DNA from: Sphingorhabdus contaminans
GTDB lineage: Bacteria > Pseudomonadota > Alphaproteobacteria > Sphingomonadales > Sphingomonadaceae
DNA length: 64,000 bases
NCBI RefSeq assembly: GCF_007280415.1
Contig: NZ_VKKU01000001.1
Span: 806,001-870,000 of the forward strand
Direction of reading: 5' to 3'
Both the position numbers and the translations under genes were made by a program. This document shows positions 8,825 to 18,377 of the stretch, one piece after another (positions within the stretch are counted from its first letter, which is position 1; every line of letters starts with the position of its first letter). The notes beneath the pieces are model-generated. The model was not told where the DNA came from, did no database searches, and saw only the letters and a program-made list of their open reading frames with translations.

Positions 8825-10021
8825 ATGGCATTTCGCACTCTCGACGATCTGGGTGATATTAAGGGGAAGCGCGCTTTGGTGCGCGTGGATTTGAATGTCC
8901 CCATGGCCGACGGGCGTGTGACCGACGATATGCGCCTGCGCGCCCTTTTACCGACAGTTTTGGAACTGAGCGACAAGGGCGCAAAGGTGTTGTTGCTGGC
9001 GCATTATGGCCGTCCAAAGGGCGCCAAGCATAGCGAAATGTCGGTATCCATGGTGCTTGATGCGCTGCAAGAAGTTGTCGGTCGCGAGATCATGTTCGTT
9101 CCGGAAATTGCGGGCGATGTGGTAACCCAGTCGGTGGGGATATTGGCAGACGGCGATATCGCCCTGCTTGAAAATACCCGCTTCTGGCCGGGCGAAGAGA
9201 AAAATGATCCCGAACTTGCCAAGGCCGTTGCGGCCAATGGAGATTTCTACGTCAACGACGCCTTTTCAGCCGCGCACCGTGCGCATATGTCGACAGAAGG
9301 TCTTGCCCATCTGCTTCCCGCCTATGCCGGTCGTTCGATGGAGGCCGAGCTTAAGGCACTGGAAGCGGCGCTGGGTAATCCGCAGCACCCTGTCGCTGCG
9401 GTTGTCGGTGGCGCGAAGGTTTCTACGAAACTCGATGTTCTCAACAATCTGGTGAAACAGGTGGACCATCTGATCATCGGGGGCGGCATGGCCAATACCT
9501 TTTTGGCGGCGCGCGGGATCGATGTGGGCAAGTCGCTCTGCGAACATGACCTTGCGGACACGGCCAATGCCATATTGGAGACCGCCGATGCGTCCGGTTG
9601 CACGGTCCATCTGCCATATGACGTCGTGACGTCAGTCGAATTCCGCAGTAATCCGCCAATCCGGACGGTCAACGTGCACGAAGTTGCAAAAGACGAGATG
9701 ATCCTGGATGTCGGCCCTGCGGCTGTTGAAGCGTTGGGCGATGTATTGAAAACCTGCCGTACGCTCGTCTGGAACGGCCCGTTGGGCGCGTTCGAGATCG
9801 AACCGTTCGATGCCGCGACTGTGGCATTGGCACGGACGGCGGCTGCGCTGACCAAAGAGGGTTCTCTTGTATCGGTCGCTGGCGGCGGTGACACCGTGGC
9901 GGCACTGGCCCATGCGGGTGTAACCGACGACTTCTCCTTCATCTCGACCGCCGGTGGCGCGTTTCTCGAATGGATGGAAGGCAAGCCCTTGCCAGGCGTC
10001 GATGCGCTTCAAACGGATTAA
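8825..10021 (+). CDS. pgk: Phosphoglycerate kinase (398 aa)
   Basis: Transfers phosphate from 1,3-bisphosphoglycerate to ADP. The N-terminal domain has '[13 protein letters not shown]' and 'HYGRPKG' for substrate binding and '[17 protein letters not shown]'. The C-terminal nucleotide domain has 'GGAKVSTKL', 'WNGPLGAFE' and GGGDTVAAL. Full length, 12 bp downstream of gap. A strong intrinsic terminator follows immediately (10027-10051), closing the tkt-gap-pgk unit. Confidence 0.97.
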   Translation: MAFRTLDDLGDIKGKRALVRVDLNVPMADGRVTDDMRLRALLPTVLELSDKGAKVLLLAHYGRPKGAKHSEMSVSMVLDALQEVVGREIMFVPEIAGDVVTQSVGILADGDIALLENTRFWPGEEKNDPELAKAVAANGDFYVNDAFSAAHRAHMSTEGLAHLLPAYAGRSMEAELKALEAALGNPQHPVAAVVGGAKVSTKLDVLNNLVKQVDHLIIGGGMANTFLAARGIDVGKSLCEHDLADTANAILETADASGCTVHLPYDVVTSVEFRSNPPIRTVNVHEVAKDEMILDVGPAAVEALGDVLKTCRTLVWNGPLGAFEIEPFDAATVALARTAAALTKEGSLVSVAGGGDTVAALAHAGVTDDFSFISTAGGAFLEWMEGKPLPGVDALQTD

Positions 10022-10026
10022 CCCCA

Positions 10027-10051
10027 CGGGGCGCATTGCCCCGTTTTTTTT
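10027..10051 (+). terminator. Rho-independent terminator after pgk
   Basis: Stem CGGGGC (10027-10032) / GCCCCG (10038-10043) with a 5-nt loop, followed by an uninterrupted run of eight T (10044-10051). It starts 5 bp after the pgk stop codon. Confidence 0.9.
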
Positions 10052-10058
10052 AATGTGC

Positions 10059-10078
10059 TTTTGCATACGTATGCAAAA
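10059..10078. promoter_or_regulatory. 20-bp perfect palindrome upstream of the aldolase gene, likely operator
   Basis: TTTTGCATACGTATGCAAAA is perfectly self-complementary with a central CG, and ends 21 bp before the aldolase ATG, just after the pgk terminator. An even palindrome with central CG is typical of LacI-family operators; MarR-type sites can look similar. It would overlap the core promoter or the start of the transcript, suggesting repression of the aldolase gene. Confidence 0.6.
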
Positions 10079-10099
10079 TGGATAGATTAGGAATTGAAT

Positions 10100-10987
10100 A
10101 TGCACGATCCCAAAATGCTCGAAAAGATCGCGACAGGCGCGGGCTTCATTGCCGCACTTGACCAGAGCGGTGGCTCCACCCCCAAGGCACTTCGCGGCTA
10201 TGGCATTATGGAAGACGCCTACAGCAATGACGAGGAAATGTTTGGCCTTATCCACGATATGCGTACCCGCATCATCACATCGCCAAGCTTTTCGAACGGC
10301 AAGGTCATCGGGGCGATTTTGTTTGAACGGACCATGGACGGCACTGCAGACGGCAAGCCTGTACCGACGGCATTGTGGGAACGCGGCGTTGTGCCGTTCC
10401 TGAAAGTCGACAAGGGACTGGAGGATGAAGCCGACGGCGTGCAGATGATGAAGCCGATGCCCGATCTTGATGCGCTGCTGACCCGCGCAAGGGAAAAGGG
10501 CGTGTTCGGAACCAAGAAACGTTCGGTGATCAACAGCGCGTCGCCATCGGGTATCGCCGCGATCGTCAAGCAGCAGTTTGAAGTTGCCGAACAGATTTTG
10601 GCGCATGGCCTGATGCCAATCATCGAACCCGAGGTGAACATCAAAAGCGCCGACCGCGCCCAGAGCGATGCAATCCTTCGCGACGAAATCCTGAAGGCGC
10701 TGGATACCGTTTCGGGTGACCACAAGGTTATGTTGAAACTGTCGATCCCGGCGGAAGCCGGACTTTTCGATCCGCTGGTGCAGCACCCCCGGGTATTGCG
10801 GGTGGTCGCCCTTTCGGGTGGATTTGCCCGTCCCGAGGCTTGTGTAGAACTTGCAAAGAACAAGGGCATGATCGCAAGCTTCTCCCGCGCCTTGCTGGAG
10901 GACCTGCGGCACCAGATGACCGATGCCGAATTTGACGCGTCGCTGGGCAGTGCCATTGACGAAATTGCCGCTGCTTCGGCAACCTGA
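10100..10987 (+). CDS. Class I fructose-bisphosphate aldolase (295 aa)
   Basis: Schiff-base aldolase cleaving fructose-1,6-bisphosphate in lower glycolysis. Marks: 'GFIAALDQSGGSTPKAL' at the N-terminus, 'GAILFERTMD', 'VPFLKVDKGL', 'GLMPIIEPEVNI' and the presumed Schiff-base lysine in 'HKVMLKLSIPAEAGLF'. It has the short form of the class I bacterial family (about 295 residues). I chose ATG 10100, preceded by TAGGAA, over an in-frame TTG two codons earlier. It has its own promoter region with a strong palindrome between it and the pgk terminator, so it is probably controlled separately from tkt-gap-pgk. Confidence 0.92.
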   Translation: MHDPKMLEKIATGAGFIAALDQSGGSTPKALRGYGIMEDAYSNDEEMFGLIHDMRTRIITSPSFSNGKVIGAILFERTMDGTADGKPVPTALWERGVVPFLKVDKGLEDEADGVQMMKPMPDLDALLTRAREKGVFGTKKRSVINSASPSGIAAIVKQQFEVAEQILAHGLMPIIEPEVNIKSADRAQSDAILRDEILKALDTVSGDHKVMLKLSIPAEAGLFDPLVQHPRVLRVVALSGGFARPEACVELAKNKGMIASFSRALLEDLRHQMTDAEFDASLGSAIDEIAAASAT

Positions 10988-10998
10988 GGTTGGAGAGG

Positions 10999-11034
10999 GG
11001 CTGGCGGCGATGCGCAAGACATTTGCCGCCAGCC
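10999..11034. terminator. Hairpin between aldolase and thiE genes
   Basis: A perfect 10-bp stem (GGCTGGCGGC 10999-11008 with GCCGCCAGCC 11025-11034) around a 16-nt loop, 11 bp after the aldolase stop. There is no T-tract, so it is at best a weak terminator or a processing / mRNA-stabilising structure. Confidence 0.45.
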
Positions 11035-11057
11035 TAAACCCCCGCTAAAGGCGCGGC

Positions 11058-11681
11058 ATGACCGATATTGGATGCCAGCTTTATCTCATCTCCCCGCTCG
11101 ACGTAGGTGGGGCTTTTCCCGAAAAACTCGAACAGGCCTTGTCCGCTGGACCCGTCGCGGCGTTCCAGTTCCGCGTGAAAGGCATGGATCAGCACGAGGC
11201 GGCGTCTCTGGCTGTCCCCTTGCAGGAAATATGTGCGCGGCATGATGTCGCCTTCATCGTCAACGACAGCATATCCCTTGCAAAAAGACTGAAGGCCGAT
11301 GGTGTGCATTTGGGGCAGGGCGATGGCGATGTGCGCGATGCCCGGGCACAACTTGGCCGTGACGCGCAGATTGGCGTCACCTGTCACAACAGCCGTCATC
11401 TGGCGATGGAAGCGGCCGAGGCGGGTGCAGACTATGTTGCCTTTGGCGCTTTTTTTTCCACCAGTACAAAAGAGGTCGAGCATATTGCCGAACTGGATAC
11501 CGTGGAAAAATGGGTGCTGGTGACCGAAATCCCCTGTGTCGCGATTGGCGGCATCACCCCCGATAATGCAAAGCCCCTGATTGATGCGGGCGCGGATTTC
11601 CTCGCCGTGTCCGGCGCTGTGTGGAATCATCCCCAGGGTCCGGCTGAAGCGGTAAAAGCGTTTAACGCCCTGCTTGCCTAA
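11058..11681 (+). CDS. thiE: Thiamine-phosphate synthase (207 aa)
   Basis: Joins HMP-PP and thiazole phosphate to give thiamine phosphate. TIM-barrel family features: 'FQFRVKGMDQHEA', 'FIVNDSISLAKRLKADGVHLGQGD', 'GVTCHN', 'DYVAFGAFFSTSTKE' and the phosphate-binding 'VAIGGITPDNAKPLIDAGADFLAVSGAVW'. Length is typical. No TPP riboswitch is evident in the 70-bp gap upstream. Its product is the precursor of the transketolase cofactor, but the clustering may simply be lineage synteny. Confidence 0.93.
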   Translation: MTDIGCQLYLISPLDVGGAFPEKLEQALSAGPVAAFQFRVKGMDQHEAASLAVPLQEICARHDVAFIVNDSISLAKRLKADGVHLGQGDGDVRDARAQLGRDAQIGVTCHNSRHLAMEAAEAGADYVAFGAFFSTSTKEVEHIAELDTVEKWVLVTEIPCVAIGGITPDNAKPLIDAGADFLAVSGAVWNHPQGPAEAVKAFNALLA

Positions 11682-11761
11682 TTCGGTCGCGCCCGTTAAA
11701 GGCCGCGACCAACGGCACGCAGCGCGTGTCTGCTCTTTCCATTTGTTAGCGAGTTCGTTCC

Positions 11762-12325
11762 ATGAAAATCAACGCGGTTGAAATCAAGCCGGGTAACATC
11801 CTTGAATATGAAAACGGTCTGTGGCGCACGGTAAAGACCGCGCATACCCAACCAGGCAAGGGCGGTGCCTATATGCAGGTCGAACTCAAAAACCTGCGTG
11901 ATGGTCGCAAGAACAATGTCCGTTTCCGTTCGGCGGAAAGCGTGGAGCGTGTTCGTCTTGACCAGAAGGATTTCCAGTTCCTCTATGCCGAAGGCGAGAA
12001 TCTCGTTTTCATGGACAAGGAAACCTATGACCAGGTGACCCTGCCGGTTGATTTGCTGGGCGATGCCGCTGCCTTTTTACAGGACGGCATGGACGTCGTT
12101 ATGGAGATGTATGAAGACGAGGCGCTTTCGGTAGCCTTGCCCGACCAGATTGAAGCCACTGTGGTTGAGGCCGATGCCGTGGTCAAAGGCCAGACTGCTT
12201 CGTCCAGCTATAAACCTGCCATTCTCGACAATGGTGTGCGCGTCATGGTGCCTCCCTTTATCAGCTCGGGCACGCGGATCGTCGTTGACGTTTACGAACG
12301 GGAATATGTCCGGAAGGCCGATTAA
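11762..12325 (+). CDS. efp: Elongation factor P (187 aa)
   Basis: Relieves ribosome stalling at polyproline. Three-domain protein of standard length. Domain I has the loop [18 protein letters not shown] with the tip lysine Lys33, the position modified in EF-P systems using EpmA or similar; the modifying enzyme is not in this window. Domains II/III show '[15 protein letters not shown]' and end '[24 protein letters not shown]'. The stop overlaps the suhB start by one base (TAATG). Confidence 0.96.
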   Translation: MKINAVEIKPGNILEYENGLWRTVKTAHTQPGKGGAYMQVELKNLRDGRKNNVRFRSAESVERVRLDQKDFQFLYAEGENLVFMDKETYDQVTLPVDLLGDAAAFLQDGMDVVMEMYEDEALSVALPDQIEATVVEADAVVKGQTASSSYKPAILDNGVRVMVPPFISSGTRIVVDVYEREYVRKAD

Positions 12326-13143
12326 TGCCAGCACTGACCGGTCTTTTAACCATCATGGAGAAGGCGGCCCGTAAGGCGGGTGGCAAGCTCCGTCGCGATT
12401 TCGGTGAGATTGAGCATCTGCAGGTCTCGCAAAAGGGACCGGCCGACTTTGTTTCAAAGGCTGATGAGCGCGCCGAAGATACTATCTTCCGCGAGCTTGA
12501 AGCGGCCCGTCCCGATTGGGGCTTCCTTCTGGAAGAAGGCGGCGAGATTGCGGGCGCTGAAGGTAAACCGCGTTTCATCGTCGATCCGCTCGACGGGACG
12601 AGCAACTTTTTGCACGGCATTCCGCATTTCGCGATTTCGATTGCGGTGCAGGATCCCAAACCCGATCGTTCGGGATGGGGCGATATTTTTGCAGGGCTGG
12701 TTTACAACCCGATTACCGATGAAAGCTTTTGGGCAGAGCGAGGCAAGGGCGCCTGGCTTGGCCACCGTCGTCTGCGCGTTTCGGCACGCCGGCAATTGAA
12801 CGAAGCCCTGATTGCCACCGGCACGCCCTATAAGGGCCATGGCGATTTTGACGAGTGGGGCAAGATTTACGCCGCAGTCGGACCGCAAGTTGCGGGGATC
12901 CGCCGCTTTGGTGCCGCCAGTCTGGATCTCGCCTGGCTCGCCGCCGGCCGTTATGACGGCTTCTGGGAAAGCGGACTTTCGGCGTGGGATACGGCTGCGG
13001 GTTGCCTGCTGGTGCGCGAAGCGGGAGGCTTTGTTACCGACTATCGCGGACGTAGCCCGCATATTGCGGACACACAGGTTCTGGCCGCAAATGACATTTT
13101 GCACAGCAAGCTTCACAAACTGCTTGTAGGTGCTTTGAAATAA
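12325..13143 (+). CDS. suhB: Inositol-1-monophosphatase family protein (272 aa)
   Basis: Mg-dependent phosphatase of the IMPase/SuhB family. Metal motifs: 'EEGGEIAG' (first Glu), 'IVDPLDGTSNFLHGIPHFAISIAVQD' (DPLDGT core) and 'SGLSAWDTAAGCLLVREAGG' (WD). It is translationally coupled to efp, an association seen in other alphaproteobacteria. E. coli SuhB also acts in rRNA antitermination; whether that applies here cannot be seen from sequence. Confidence 0.93.
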   Translation: MPALTGLLTIMEKAARKAGGKLRRDFGEIEHLQVSQKGPADFVSKADERAEDTIFRELEAARPDWGFLLEEGGEIAGAEGKPRFIVDPLDGTSNFLHGIPHFAISIAVQDPKPDRSGWGDIFAGLVYNPITDESFWAERGKGAWLGHRRLRVSARRQLNEALIATGTPYKGHGDFDEWGKIYAAVGPQVAGIRRFGAASLDLAWLAAGRYDGFWESGLSAWDTAAGCLLVREAGGFVTDYRGRSPHIADTQVLAANDILHSKLHKLLVGALK

Positions 13144-13241
13144 ACACCTAAAATGGCTTTAAAAGCGGGTTGCAGGCCTTGCAGGCGGGGATACTTCTGC
13201 CTAAAAGCGCGGCACGTTTACGGGGCCAAAGCGAGTCTGTT

Positions 13242-13616
13242 ATGACTGATTTATCGCAGTATCTGCCGATCTTACTATTCCTGTTTGTGGCGCTTGCCCT
13301 GTCGTCGGCCTTTGTGTTTTTACCCATGGGGGTGTCGCGCCTGACCGGGGCGCACCAGCCGACCGAGGCAAAGCTGGCGGAATATGAATGCGGATTTCCC
13401 GCATTCGAAGATTCGCGCAGCCAGTTTGACGTACGCTTTTACCTTGTCGCCATCCTGTTCATCATCTTCGATCTCGAAGCAGCATTTCTGTTTCCATGGG
13501 CAGTAAGCCTGGGTGAAACAGGCTGGGTAGGTTGGGGCACCATGATGCTGTTCCTTTTCGAACTGGTCATTGGCTTTATTTATGCGTGGAAAGTGGGAGC
13601 CCTCGAATGGGAGTAA
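13242..13616 (+). CDS. nuoA: NADH-quinone oxidoreductase subunit A (124 aa)
   Basis: Membrane subunit of respiratory complex I with three helices. The conserved '[41 protein letters not shown]' loop and helix fix identity. The frame is open 24 codons further upstream, but ATG 13242 gives the family N-terminus ([14 protein letters not shown]). First gene of the nuo operon; the 98-bp gap after suhB presumably holds the promoter, though I cannot point to a clear one. Overlaps nuoB by 10 bp. Confidence 0.95.
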   Translation: MTDLSQYLPILLFLFVALALSSAFVFLPMGVSRLTGAHQPTEAKLAEYECGFPAFEDSRSQFDVRFYLVAILFIIFDLEAAFLFPWAVSLGETGWVGWGTMMLFLFELVIGFIYAWKVGALEWE

Positions 13617-14143
13617 TCACACAGACACCGGCGGACGCGTCCGTTCCCGATTCCGGTTTCTTTAAGGATATTGAAAGCGAAGTGAGCGACAAGGGTTTTG
13701 TCGTCACCTCGACCGAGGATCTGTTCAACTGGGCACGTACGGGTTCGTTGTGGCCGATGACCTTTGGTCTTGCCTGCTGCGCGGTCGAGATGATCCACGG
13801 CTATATGCCGCGTTACGACTTTGAACGTTTCGGCATCGCCCCGCGCGCATCCCCGCGCCAGTCGGACGTGATGATCGTCGCCGGGACATTGTGCAACAAA
13901 ATGGCACCCGCGCTGCGCAAGGTGTACGACCAGATGTCCGAACCCAAATATGTCATCTCCATGGGAAGCTGCGCCAATGGTGGTGGCTATTATCATTACA
14001 GCTATAGCGTCGTGCGCGGTTGCGACCGGATTGTTCCTGTCGACATTTATGTCCCGGGCTGCCCGCCGACCGCCGAGGCGCTGCTTTATGGCATCATGCA
14101 ATTGCAACGGAAAATCCGTCGGACAGGGACGTTGGAACGGTGA
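13607..14143 (+). CDS. nuoB: NADH-quinone oxidoreductase subunit B (178 aa)
   Basis: Carries the terminal iron-sulfur cluster N2 that reduces quinone. Ligand cysteines lie in '[11 protein letters not shown]', '[21 protein letters not shown]' and '[14 protein letters not shown]'. ATG 13607 lies inside the end of nuoA and gives normal length; a longer frame upstream is not used. The nuoC start (GTG) overlaps its stop. Confidence 0.96.
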   Translation: MGVITQTPADASVPDSGFFKDIESEVSDKGFVVTSTEDLFNWARTGSLWPMTFGLACCAVEMIHGYMPRYDFERFGIAPRASPRQSDVMIVAGTLCNKMAPALRKVYDQMSEPKYVISMGSCANGGGYYHYSYSVVRGCDRIVPVDIYVPGCPPTAEALLYGIMQLQRKIRRTGTLER

Positions 14144-14895
14144 CACATCCAGCCCCCCATATTGAAAAGCCCAAGGGCACGGTTGCCGCAATCAAAAAGC
14201 TGCTGGGCAAGGACTTGCTTGGCGTCGATGAAGCCAATGGCGAACTCGCGCTGCATGTGAAGCGGGATGCGCTCGTCAGTGTTTTGACGCGGTTGCGTGA
14301 TGAGTGCGAATATCAGCAGCTCATGGAAATCGCCGGTGTCGATTGGCCCGACCGCGACCCGCGTTTTGAAGTTGTGTATTTCCTGCTCAGCCTGACCAAG
14401 AACCATCGTATCCGCGTACATGTGACAACCAATGAGGACGTTGCTGTACCATCGGTGACCGGTATCTGGCCTGTCGCAGGCTGGTTGGAACGCGAAGTGT
14501 TCGACATGTATGGCGTCCTGTTCTCGGGCAACGACGATTTGCGGCGTATCCTAACGGACTATGGCTTTACCGGCCATCCGCAGCGCAAGGATTTCCCGCT
14601 GACCGGTTATGTCGAGCTTCGTTATTCCGAAGAGGAAAAGCGCGTGAAATATGAGCCGGTGCAACTGGCACAGGATTTCCGCAGCTTCGATTTCCTGTCG
14701 CCATGGGAAGGTGCCGATTATGTGCTGCCCGGCGATGAGAAGGTGATCAAGTCCAACGAACCGCCCCGTGGCACGCCGCCGCGGGTAAATGATCCCAAGA
14801 CGACGGAAAAACCGTCGCAGACCGGCGCGGGTGCGGCGGCCAATGCGGAAGCCAAAAAGCGCACGGTGCGGAAACCGAAGGCGGTGAAAGAATGA
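14140..14895 (+). CDS. nuoC: NADH-quinone oxidoreductase subunit C, with a basic low-complexity tail (251 aa)
   Basis: Peripheral-arm 30-kDa subunit. Core signatures are '[29 protein letters not shown]' and '[18 protein letters not shown]'. It starts at a GTG whose GTGA overlaps the nuoB stop. After the usual end of the domain (YVLPGDEK), about 45 residues rich in Pro, Ala, Lys and Arg follow (205-251), an extension likely to be disordered. Separate from nuoD, not the fused CD form. Confidence 0.95.
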   Translation: MTHPAPHIEKPKGTVAAIKKLLGKDLLGVDEANGELALHVKRDALVSVLTRLRDECEYQQLMEIAGVDWPDRDPRFEVVYFLLSLTKNHRIRVHVTTNEDVAVPSVTGIWPVAGWLEREVFDMYGVLFSGNDDLRRILTDYGFTGHPQRKDFPLTGYVELRYSEEEKRVKYEPVQLAQDFRSFDFLSPWEGADYVLPGDEKVIKSNEPPRGTPPRVNDPKTTEKPSQTGAGAAANAEAKKRTVRKPKAVKE

Positions 14896-16103
14896 ACCTT
14901 CAGCAGGACCTGGCCCCCACCACCGGTGATGAGGTCATCGAAAATTACACGATCAACTTTGGTCCGCAGCATCCGGCGGCGCACGGCGTTTTGCGTCTGG
15001 TCATGGAACTGGACGGTGAAATCGTGGAGCGGCTCGATCCGCATATCGGCCTGCTGCACCGCGGCACGGAAAAGCTGATCGAGTATAAAACCTATTTGCA
15101 GGCGCTGCCTTATTTCGACCGTCTCGATTATGCTTCACCGCTGGCGATGGAGCATAGCTATGTGCTGGCGATCGAAAAGCTTCTGAACCTCGATGTTCCA
15201 TTGCGGGCGCAATATCTTCGCGTGTTGTTCGCGGAAATGACCCGCATTTCGAACCATTTGCTCAACATCGCGCACCATGCGCTCGACGTAGGTGCGATGA
15301 CCCCCGGCCTGTGGCTGTATGAAGCGCGCGAAGATTGCATGGGCTTTTTTGAACGGGCCAGCGGTGCACGTATGCACACCGCCTGGTTCCGCCCCGGCGG
15401 CGTGCATCAGGATGTACCGTTGAAGCTGCTGACCGATATCGGCGAATGGCTCGACGACCGTCTGCCGCGCTTGTTCGAAGACGCGATGAAGCTTGTCGTC
15501 GACAACCGCATCTTCAAACAGCGCAATGTCGATATCGCGATTGTTTCCAGAGAAGACTCGATCAAATGGGGCTTTTCCGGTCCGATGATCCGTGCAGCGG
15601 GCATCCCGTGGGATATCCGCAAAAGCCAGCCTTATGACGTCTATGCCAAGATGGACTTCGACATTCCTGTCGGCACGCGCGGCGATTGCTACGACCGGTT
15701 CATGGTCCGTGTTGAAGAGGTGCGCCAGTCGATCCGCATCATGAAGCAATGCCTCAGCCAGATGCCTGAAGGCCCTGTGTGCAGCGACGACCGTAAAGTG
15801 GTTCCGCCCAAACGCGCCGAAATGAAGCAGAGTATGGAAGCGCTGATCCACCATTTCAAACTCTACACCGAAGGCTTCAAGGTGCCCGCGGGCAGCGTCT
15901 ATGTCGCGACCGAAAGCCCTAAGGGCGAGTTTGGCGTTTATCTGGTGTCGGATGGCACCAACAAACCCTATCGCTGCAAAATCCGTCCGACAGCCTTCTC
16001 CCATCTGCAGGCCATGGACTTCATGTCGCGCGGCCACATGCTTGCCGACACGACCGCCATTCTGGGCGCACTCGACATTGTGTTCGGGGAGTGTGACCGG
16101 TGA
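14892..16103 (+). CDS. nuoD: NADH-quinone oxidoreductase subunit D (403 aa)
   Basis: 49-kDa subunit forming the quinone pocket with NuoB. Signatures: '[22 protein letters not shown]', '[14 protein letters not shown]', '[11 protein letters not shown]', 'PGGVHQD' and the C-terminal '[13 protein letters not shown]'. It overlaps nuoC by 4 bp (ATGA). Normal length. Confidence 0.97.
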   Translation: MNLQQDLAPTTGDEVIENYTINFGPQHPAAHGVLRLVMELDGEIVERLDPHIGLLHRGTEKLIEYKTYLQALPYFDRLDYASPLAMEHSYVLAIEKLLNLDVPLRAQYLRVLFAEMTRISNHLLNIAHHALDVGAMTPGLWLYEAREDCMGFFERASGARMHTAWFRPGGVHQDVPLKLLTDIGEWLDDRLPRLFEDAMKLVVDNRIFKQRNVDIAIVSREDSIKWGFSGPMIRAAGIPWDIRKSQPYDVYAKMDFDIPVGTRGDCYDRFMVRVEEVRQSIRIMKQCLSQMPEGPVCSDDRKVVPPKRAEMKQSMEALIHHFKLYTEGFKVPAGSVYVATESPKGEFGVYLVSDGTNKPYRCKIRPTAFSHLQAMDFMSRGHMLADTTAILGALDIVFGECDR

Positions 16104-16282
16104 TTTTGAGGGAAGCCCTATTCCTGGCGGCGGCCCTTTTCGGGTCATTTGCCTTGGTGGCGACCTATCTCTGGCTGTTTCACAGCCACGTAAATGTGAA
16201 AGAACTCGGTTCGACCGGGGCGGCAATGGCCTTTGGCGCTTATGCCGGACGAATTTGGGGACGTAAGGAACGACATGGCTGA
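16100..16282 (+). CDS. Small single-pass membrane protein inside the nuo operon (60 aa)
   Basis: Starts at GTG 16100 with a GTGA overlap on the nuoD stop, and its end overlaps the nuoE start by 8 bp, so it sits in the operon with the same coupling as the true subunits. One hydrophobic helix (residues 5-27, [21 protein letters not shown]) is followed by a short basic tail ([10 protein letters not shown]). I recognise no family. Position suggests an accessory or assembly factor of complex I, or a small supernumerary subunit; this is inference from context. Confidence 0.7.
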   Translation: MILREALFLAAALFGSFALVATYLWLFHSHVNVKELGSTGAAMAFGAYAGRIWGRKERHG

Positions 16283-16943
16283 CGCAGCACATATCCCTGA
16301 CGAAGCAGAAACCCGCGCAAAGTGGGGCAATTTTGCCTTTTCGCCGGAATATAAGAAAAAGGCTGATATCTATATCGGCCGCTACCCAGCCGGACGTCAG
16401 CAATCGGCGGTGATGGCGCTGCTCGACCTTGCTCAGCGGCAGGTCGGGGAAGAAACGAAGACGCAGGGCTGGCTGCCGGTCCCGGTCATCGAATATGTCG
16501 CCCAATATCTCGGCATGCCCTATATGCGCGCCTATGAGGTTGCGACCTTTTACACCATGTACAACCTCGCGCCCGTCGGCCGCTATCATGTGCAGGTGTG
16601 CGGAACGACGCCATGCATGCTGCGCGGTTCGGACGATATCATGGCGGCATGCAAAAACCGTGGCCTTTTCAAAGGTGCGACCACGCCGGACGGTTTGTTC
16701 ACGCTGACCGAAGTCGAGTGCATGGGCAATTGTTCCTCTGCACCGATGGTCCAGATCAACGACGATAATTATGAAGATCTGGACTATGACAGCATGACCG
16801 CAATCCTCGGCGATCTGGCCGACGGAAAGCAGCCCAAGATCGGCACGCAATTACCCGGGCGGCACACGGTGGAGCCTTATGGTGGGCCGACAACATTGAA
16901 GGCCATGGTCGACAAGAACCATGATTATCGGGGTGAGTGGTAA
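16275..16943 (+). CDS. nuoE: NADH-quinone oxidoreductase subunit E (222 aa)
   Basis: 24-kDa subunit with a [2Fe-2S] cluster (N1a). Ligands lie in 'VCGTTPCML' and 'VECMGNCSSAPM'. N-terminal helical domain 'LLDLAQRQVGEE...LPVPVIEYVAQYLGMP'. I chose ATG 16275 ([10 protein letters not shown]) although the frame stays open 14 codons upstream. The C-terminal part (YGGPTTLKAMVDKNHDYRGEW) is the alphaproteobacterial/mitochondrial type. Confidence 0.95.
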   Translation: MADAAHIPDEAETRAKWGNFAFSPEYKKKADIYIGRYPAGRQQSAVMALLDLAQRQVGEETKTQGWLPVPVIEYVAQYLGMPYMRAYEVATFYTMYNLAPVGRYHVQVCGTTPCMLRGSDDIMAACKNRGLFKGATTPDGLFTLTEVECMGNCSSAPMVQINDDNYEDLDYDSMTAILGDLADGKQPKIGTQLPGRHTVEPYGGPTTLKAMVDKNHDYRGEW

Positions 16944-17080
16944 TGGAATGGCTCCCCTTGGCCGGCGTTCTGGTCGCCGCATTTGTCGCTTGGAAATTGC
17001 TGACCGGCATTATTAAGCTCGCGGTAATCGGAATGATTATCGCAGGCGGTGCCTGGTTCATGCTGGGAGGATTGGGTTGA
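16943..17080 (+). CDS. Tiny membrane protein between nuoE and nuoF (45 aa)
   Basis: The ATG overlaps the nuoE stop (TAATG) and the stop overlaps the nuoF ATG (TGATG), leaving no untranslated base on either side. The product begins [17 protein letters not shown] and is almost wholly hydrophobic, with two possible short helices (4-18 and 23-42) and a Gly-rich end. It is short enough to be missed by automatic gene callers. Perfect coupling on both sides argues for a real gene. Function unknown; possibly a complex I accessory peptide. Confidence 0.65.
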   Translation: MEWLPLAGVLVAAFVAWKLLTGIIKLAVIGMIIAGGAWFMLGGLG

Positions 17081-18375
17081 TGCTCCAGGATAAAGACCGT
17101 ATTTTTACCAACCTTTATGGCTATCAGGATTTCGGCCTGAAAGCCGCGCAGAAGCGTGGGGATTGGGACAAGACAGCGGCCCTGATGAAAGTCGGGCAGG
17201 ATGCTATTATCGAGGAAGTGAAAGCTTCCGGCCTGCGCGGGCGCGGCGGGGCAGGGTTCCCGACTGGGATGAAGTGGAGCTTCATGCCCAAAAATCCGAC
17301 GCCCGAACGGCCCAACTTCCTTGTCATCAATGCCGACGAATCCGAACCCGGTTCGTGCAAGGACCGCGAGATTATCCGCCATGATCCGCACAAGCTGATC
17401 GAAGGTGCGCTGATCGCCGGTTTCGCCATGCGCGCCCGGGCCGCTTATATCTATATCCGCGGCGAGTATATCTTTGAGGCCAAGGTCCTCGAAAAAGCTG
17501 TTGCCGAAGCTTATGCCGCCGGTCTTCTTGGCAAGAATGCCGCGAAATCGGGCTATGATTTCGACGTCTTCGTCCATCGCGGTGCAGGGGCCTATATTTG
17601 CGGCGAAGAAACCGCGATGATCGAAAGCCTGGAAGGCAAAAAGGGACAGCCGCGCCTGAAACCGCCATTCCCGGCGGGCGCTGGCCTTTATGGCTGCCCG
17701 ACGACCGTCAACAATGTCGAAAGTATCGCCGTTGTTCCGACGATCCTGCGGCGTGGTGCCGCATGGTTCAAAAGCTTCGGCCGGGAAAACAACCATGGCA
17801 CAAAGTTGTTCCAGATCTCCGGTCATGTCGAAAAACCCTGCGTTGTCGAGGAATCGATGAGCATTCCGTTCCGCGAGCTGATCGAAAAGCATTGCGGCGG
17901 TGTGCGTGGCGGGTGGGACAATCTGCTTGCCGTCATTCCCGGCGGTTCGTCGGTCCCGCTGGTCCCGGCGGCCATGATGATGGACGTTCCCATGGACTTC
18001 GACGGCTGCAAGGAAGTGGGCTCCGGCCTGGGCACCGCAGCGGTGATCGTGATGGACAAGTCCACCGACATCGTCCGCGCCATTTCGCGCTTGTCCTATT
18101 TTTACAAGCATGAAAGCTGCGGCCAGTGTACGCCTTGCCGTGAAGGCACGGGCTGGATGTGGCGCGTGATGGAGCGCATGCGCACCGGTGATGCCGCCGC
18201 GTCCGAGATCGACATGCTGTTCGAGGTTACCAAACAGGTTGAAGGCCACACAATCTGCGCGCTCGGCGATGCCGCAGCCTGGCCGATCCAGGGCCTCATC
18301 AAGCATTTCCGTCCAGAGATGGAGCGCCGGATCGCGGAGAAGCATGGGGACAATATGTTGGAGGCGGCGGAATAA
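17080..18375 (+). CDS. nuoF: NADH-quinone oxidoreductase subunit F (431 aa)
   Basis: 51-kDa subunit holding FMN, the NADH site and [4Fe-4S] N3. NADH/FMN glycine motif '[18 protein letters not shown]', FMN-binding '[16 protein letters not shown]' and 'AYIYIRGEY', cluster ligands '[15 protein letters not shown]' plus the later Cys in '[13 protein letters not shown]'. I use ATG 17080, not the in-frame TTG one codon earlier. Confidence 0.97.
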   Translation: MLQDKDRIFTNLYGYQDFGLKAAQKRGDWDKTAALMKVGQDAIIEEVKASGLRGRGGAGFPTGMKWSFMPKNPTPERPNFLVINADESEPGSCKDREIIRHDPHKLIEGALIAGFAMRARAAYIYIRGEYIFEAKVLEKAVAEAYAAGLLGKNAAKSGYDFDVFVHRGAGAYICGEETAMIESLEGKKGQPRLKPPFPAGAGLYGCPTTVNNVESIAVVPTILRRGAAWFKSFGRENNHGTKLFQISGHVEKPCVVEESMSIPFRELIEKHCGGVRGGWDNLLAVIPGGSSVPLVPAAMMMDVPMDFDGCKEVGSGLGTAAVIVMDKSTDIVRAISRLSYFYKHESCGQCTPCREGTGWMWRVMERMRTGDAAASEIDMLFEVTKQVEGHTICALGDAAAWPIQGLIKHFRPEMERRIAEKHGDNMLEAAE

Positions 18376-18377
18376 TT

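Noticed and set aside
9632-11017. 461-codon minus-strand open frame across pgk and the aldolase gene
   Set aside because: It crosses the pgk terminator and two clear plus-strand genes; no domain signature.
10988-11057. TPP riboswitch upstream of thiE
   Set aside because: The gap is only 70 bp, filled by a simple 10-bp hairpin; no THI-element consensus segments are visible.
15135-16850. 571-codon open frame on the minus strand opposite nuoD/nuoE
   Set aside because: It lies entirely antisense to well-supported complex I genes; composition is Arg/His/Asp-rich without domains, as expected from the reverse reading of biased codons.
16756-18345. 529-codon minus-strand open frame opposite nuoF
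   Set aside because: Antisense to a gene with intact FMN and Fe-S motifs; no recognisable protein features or ribosome-binding site.
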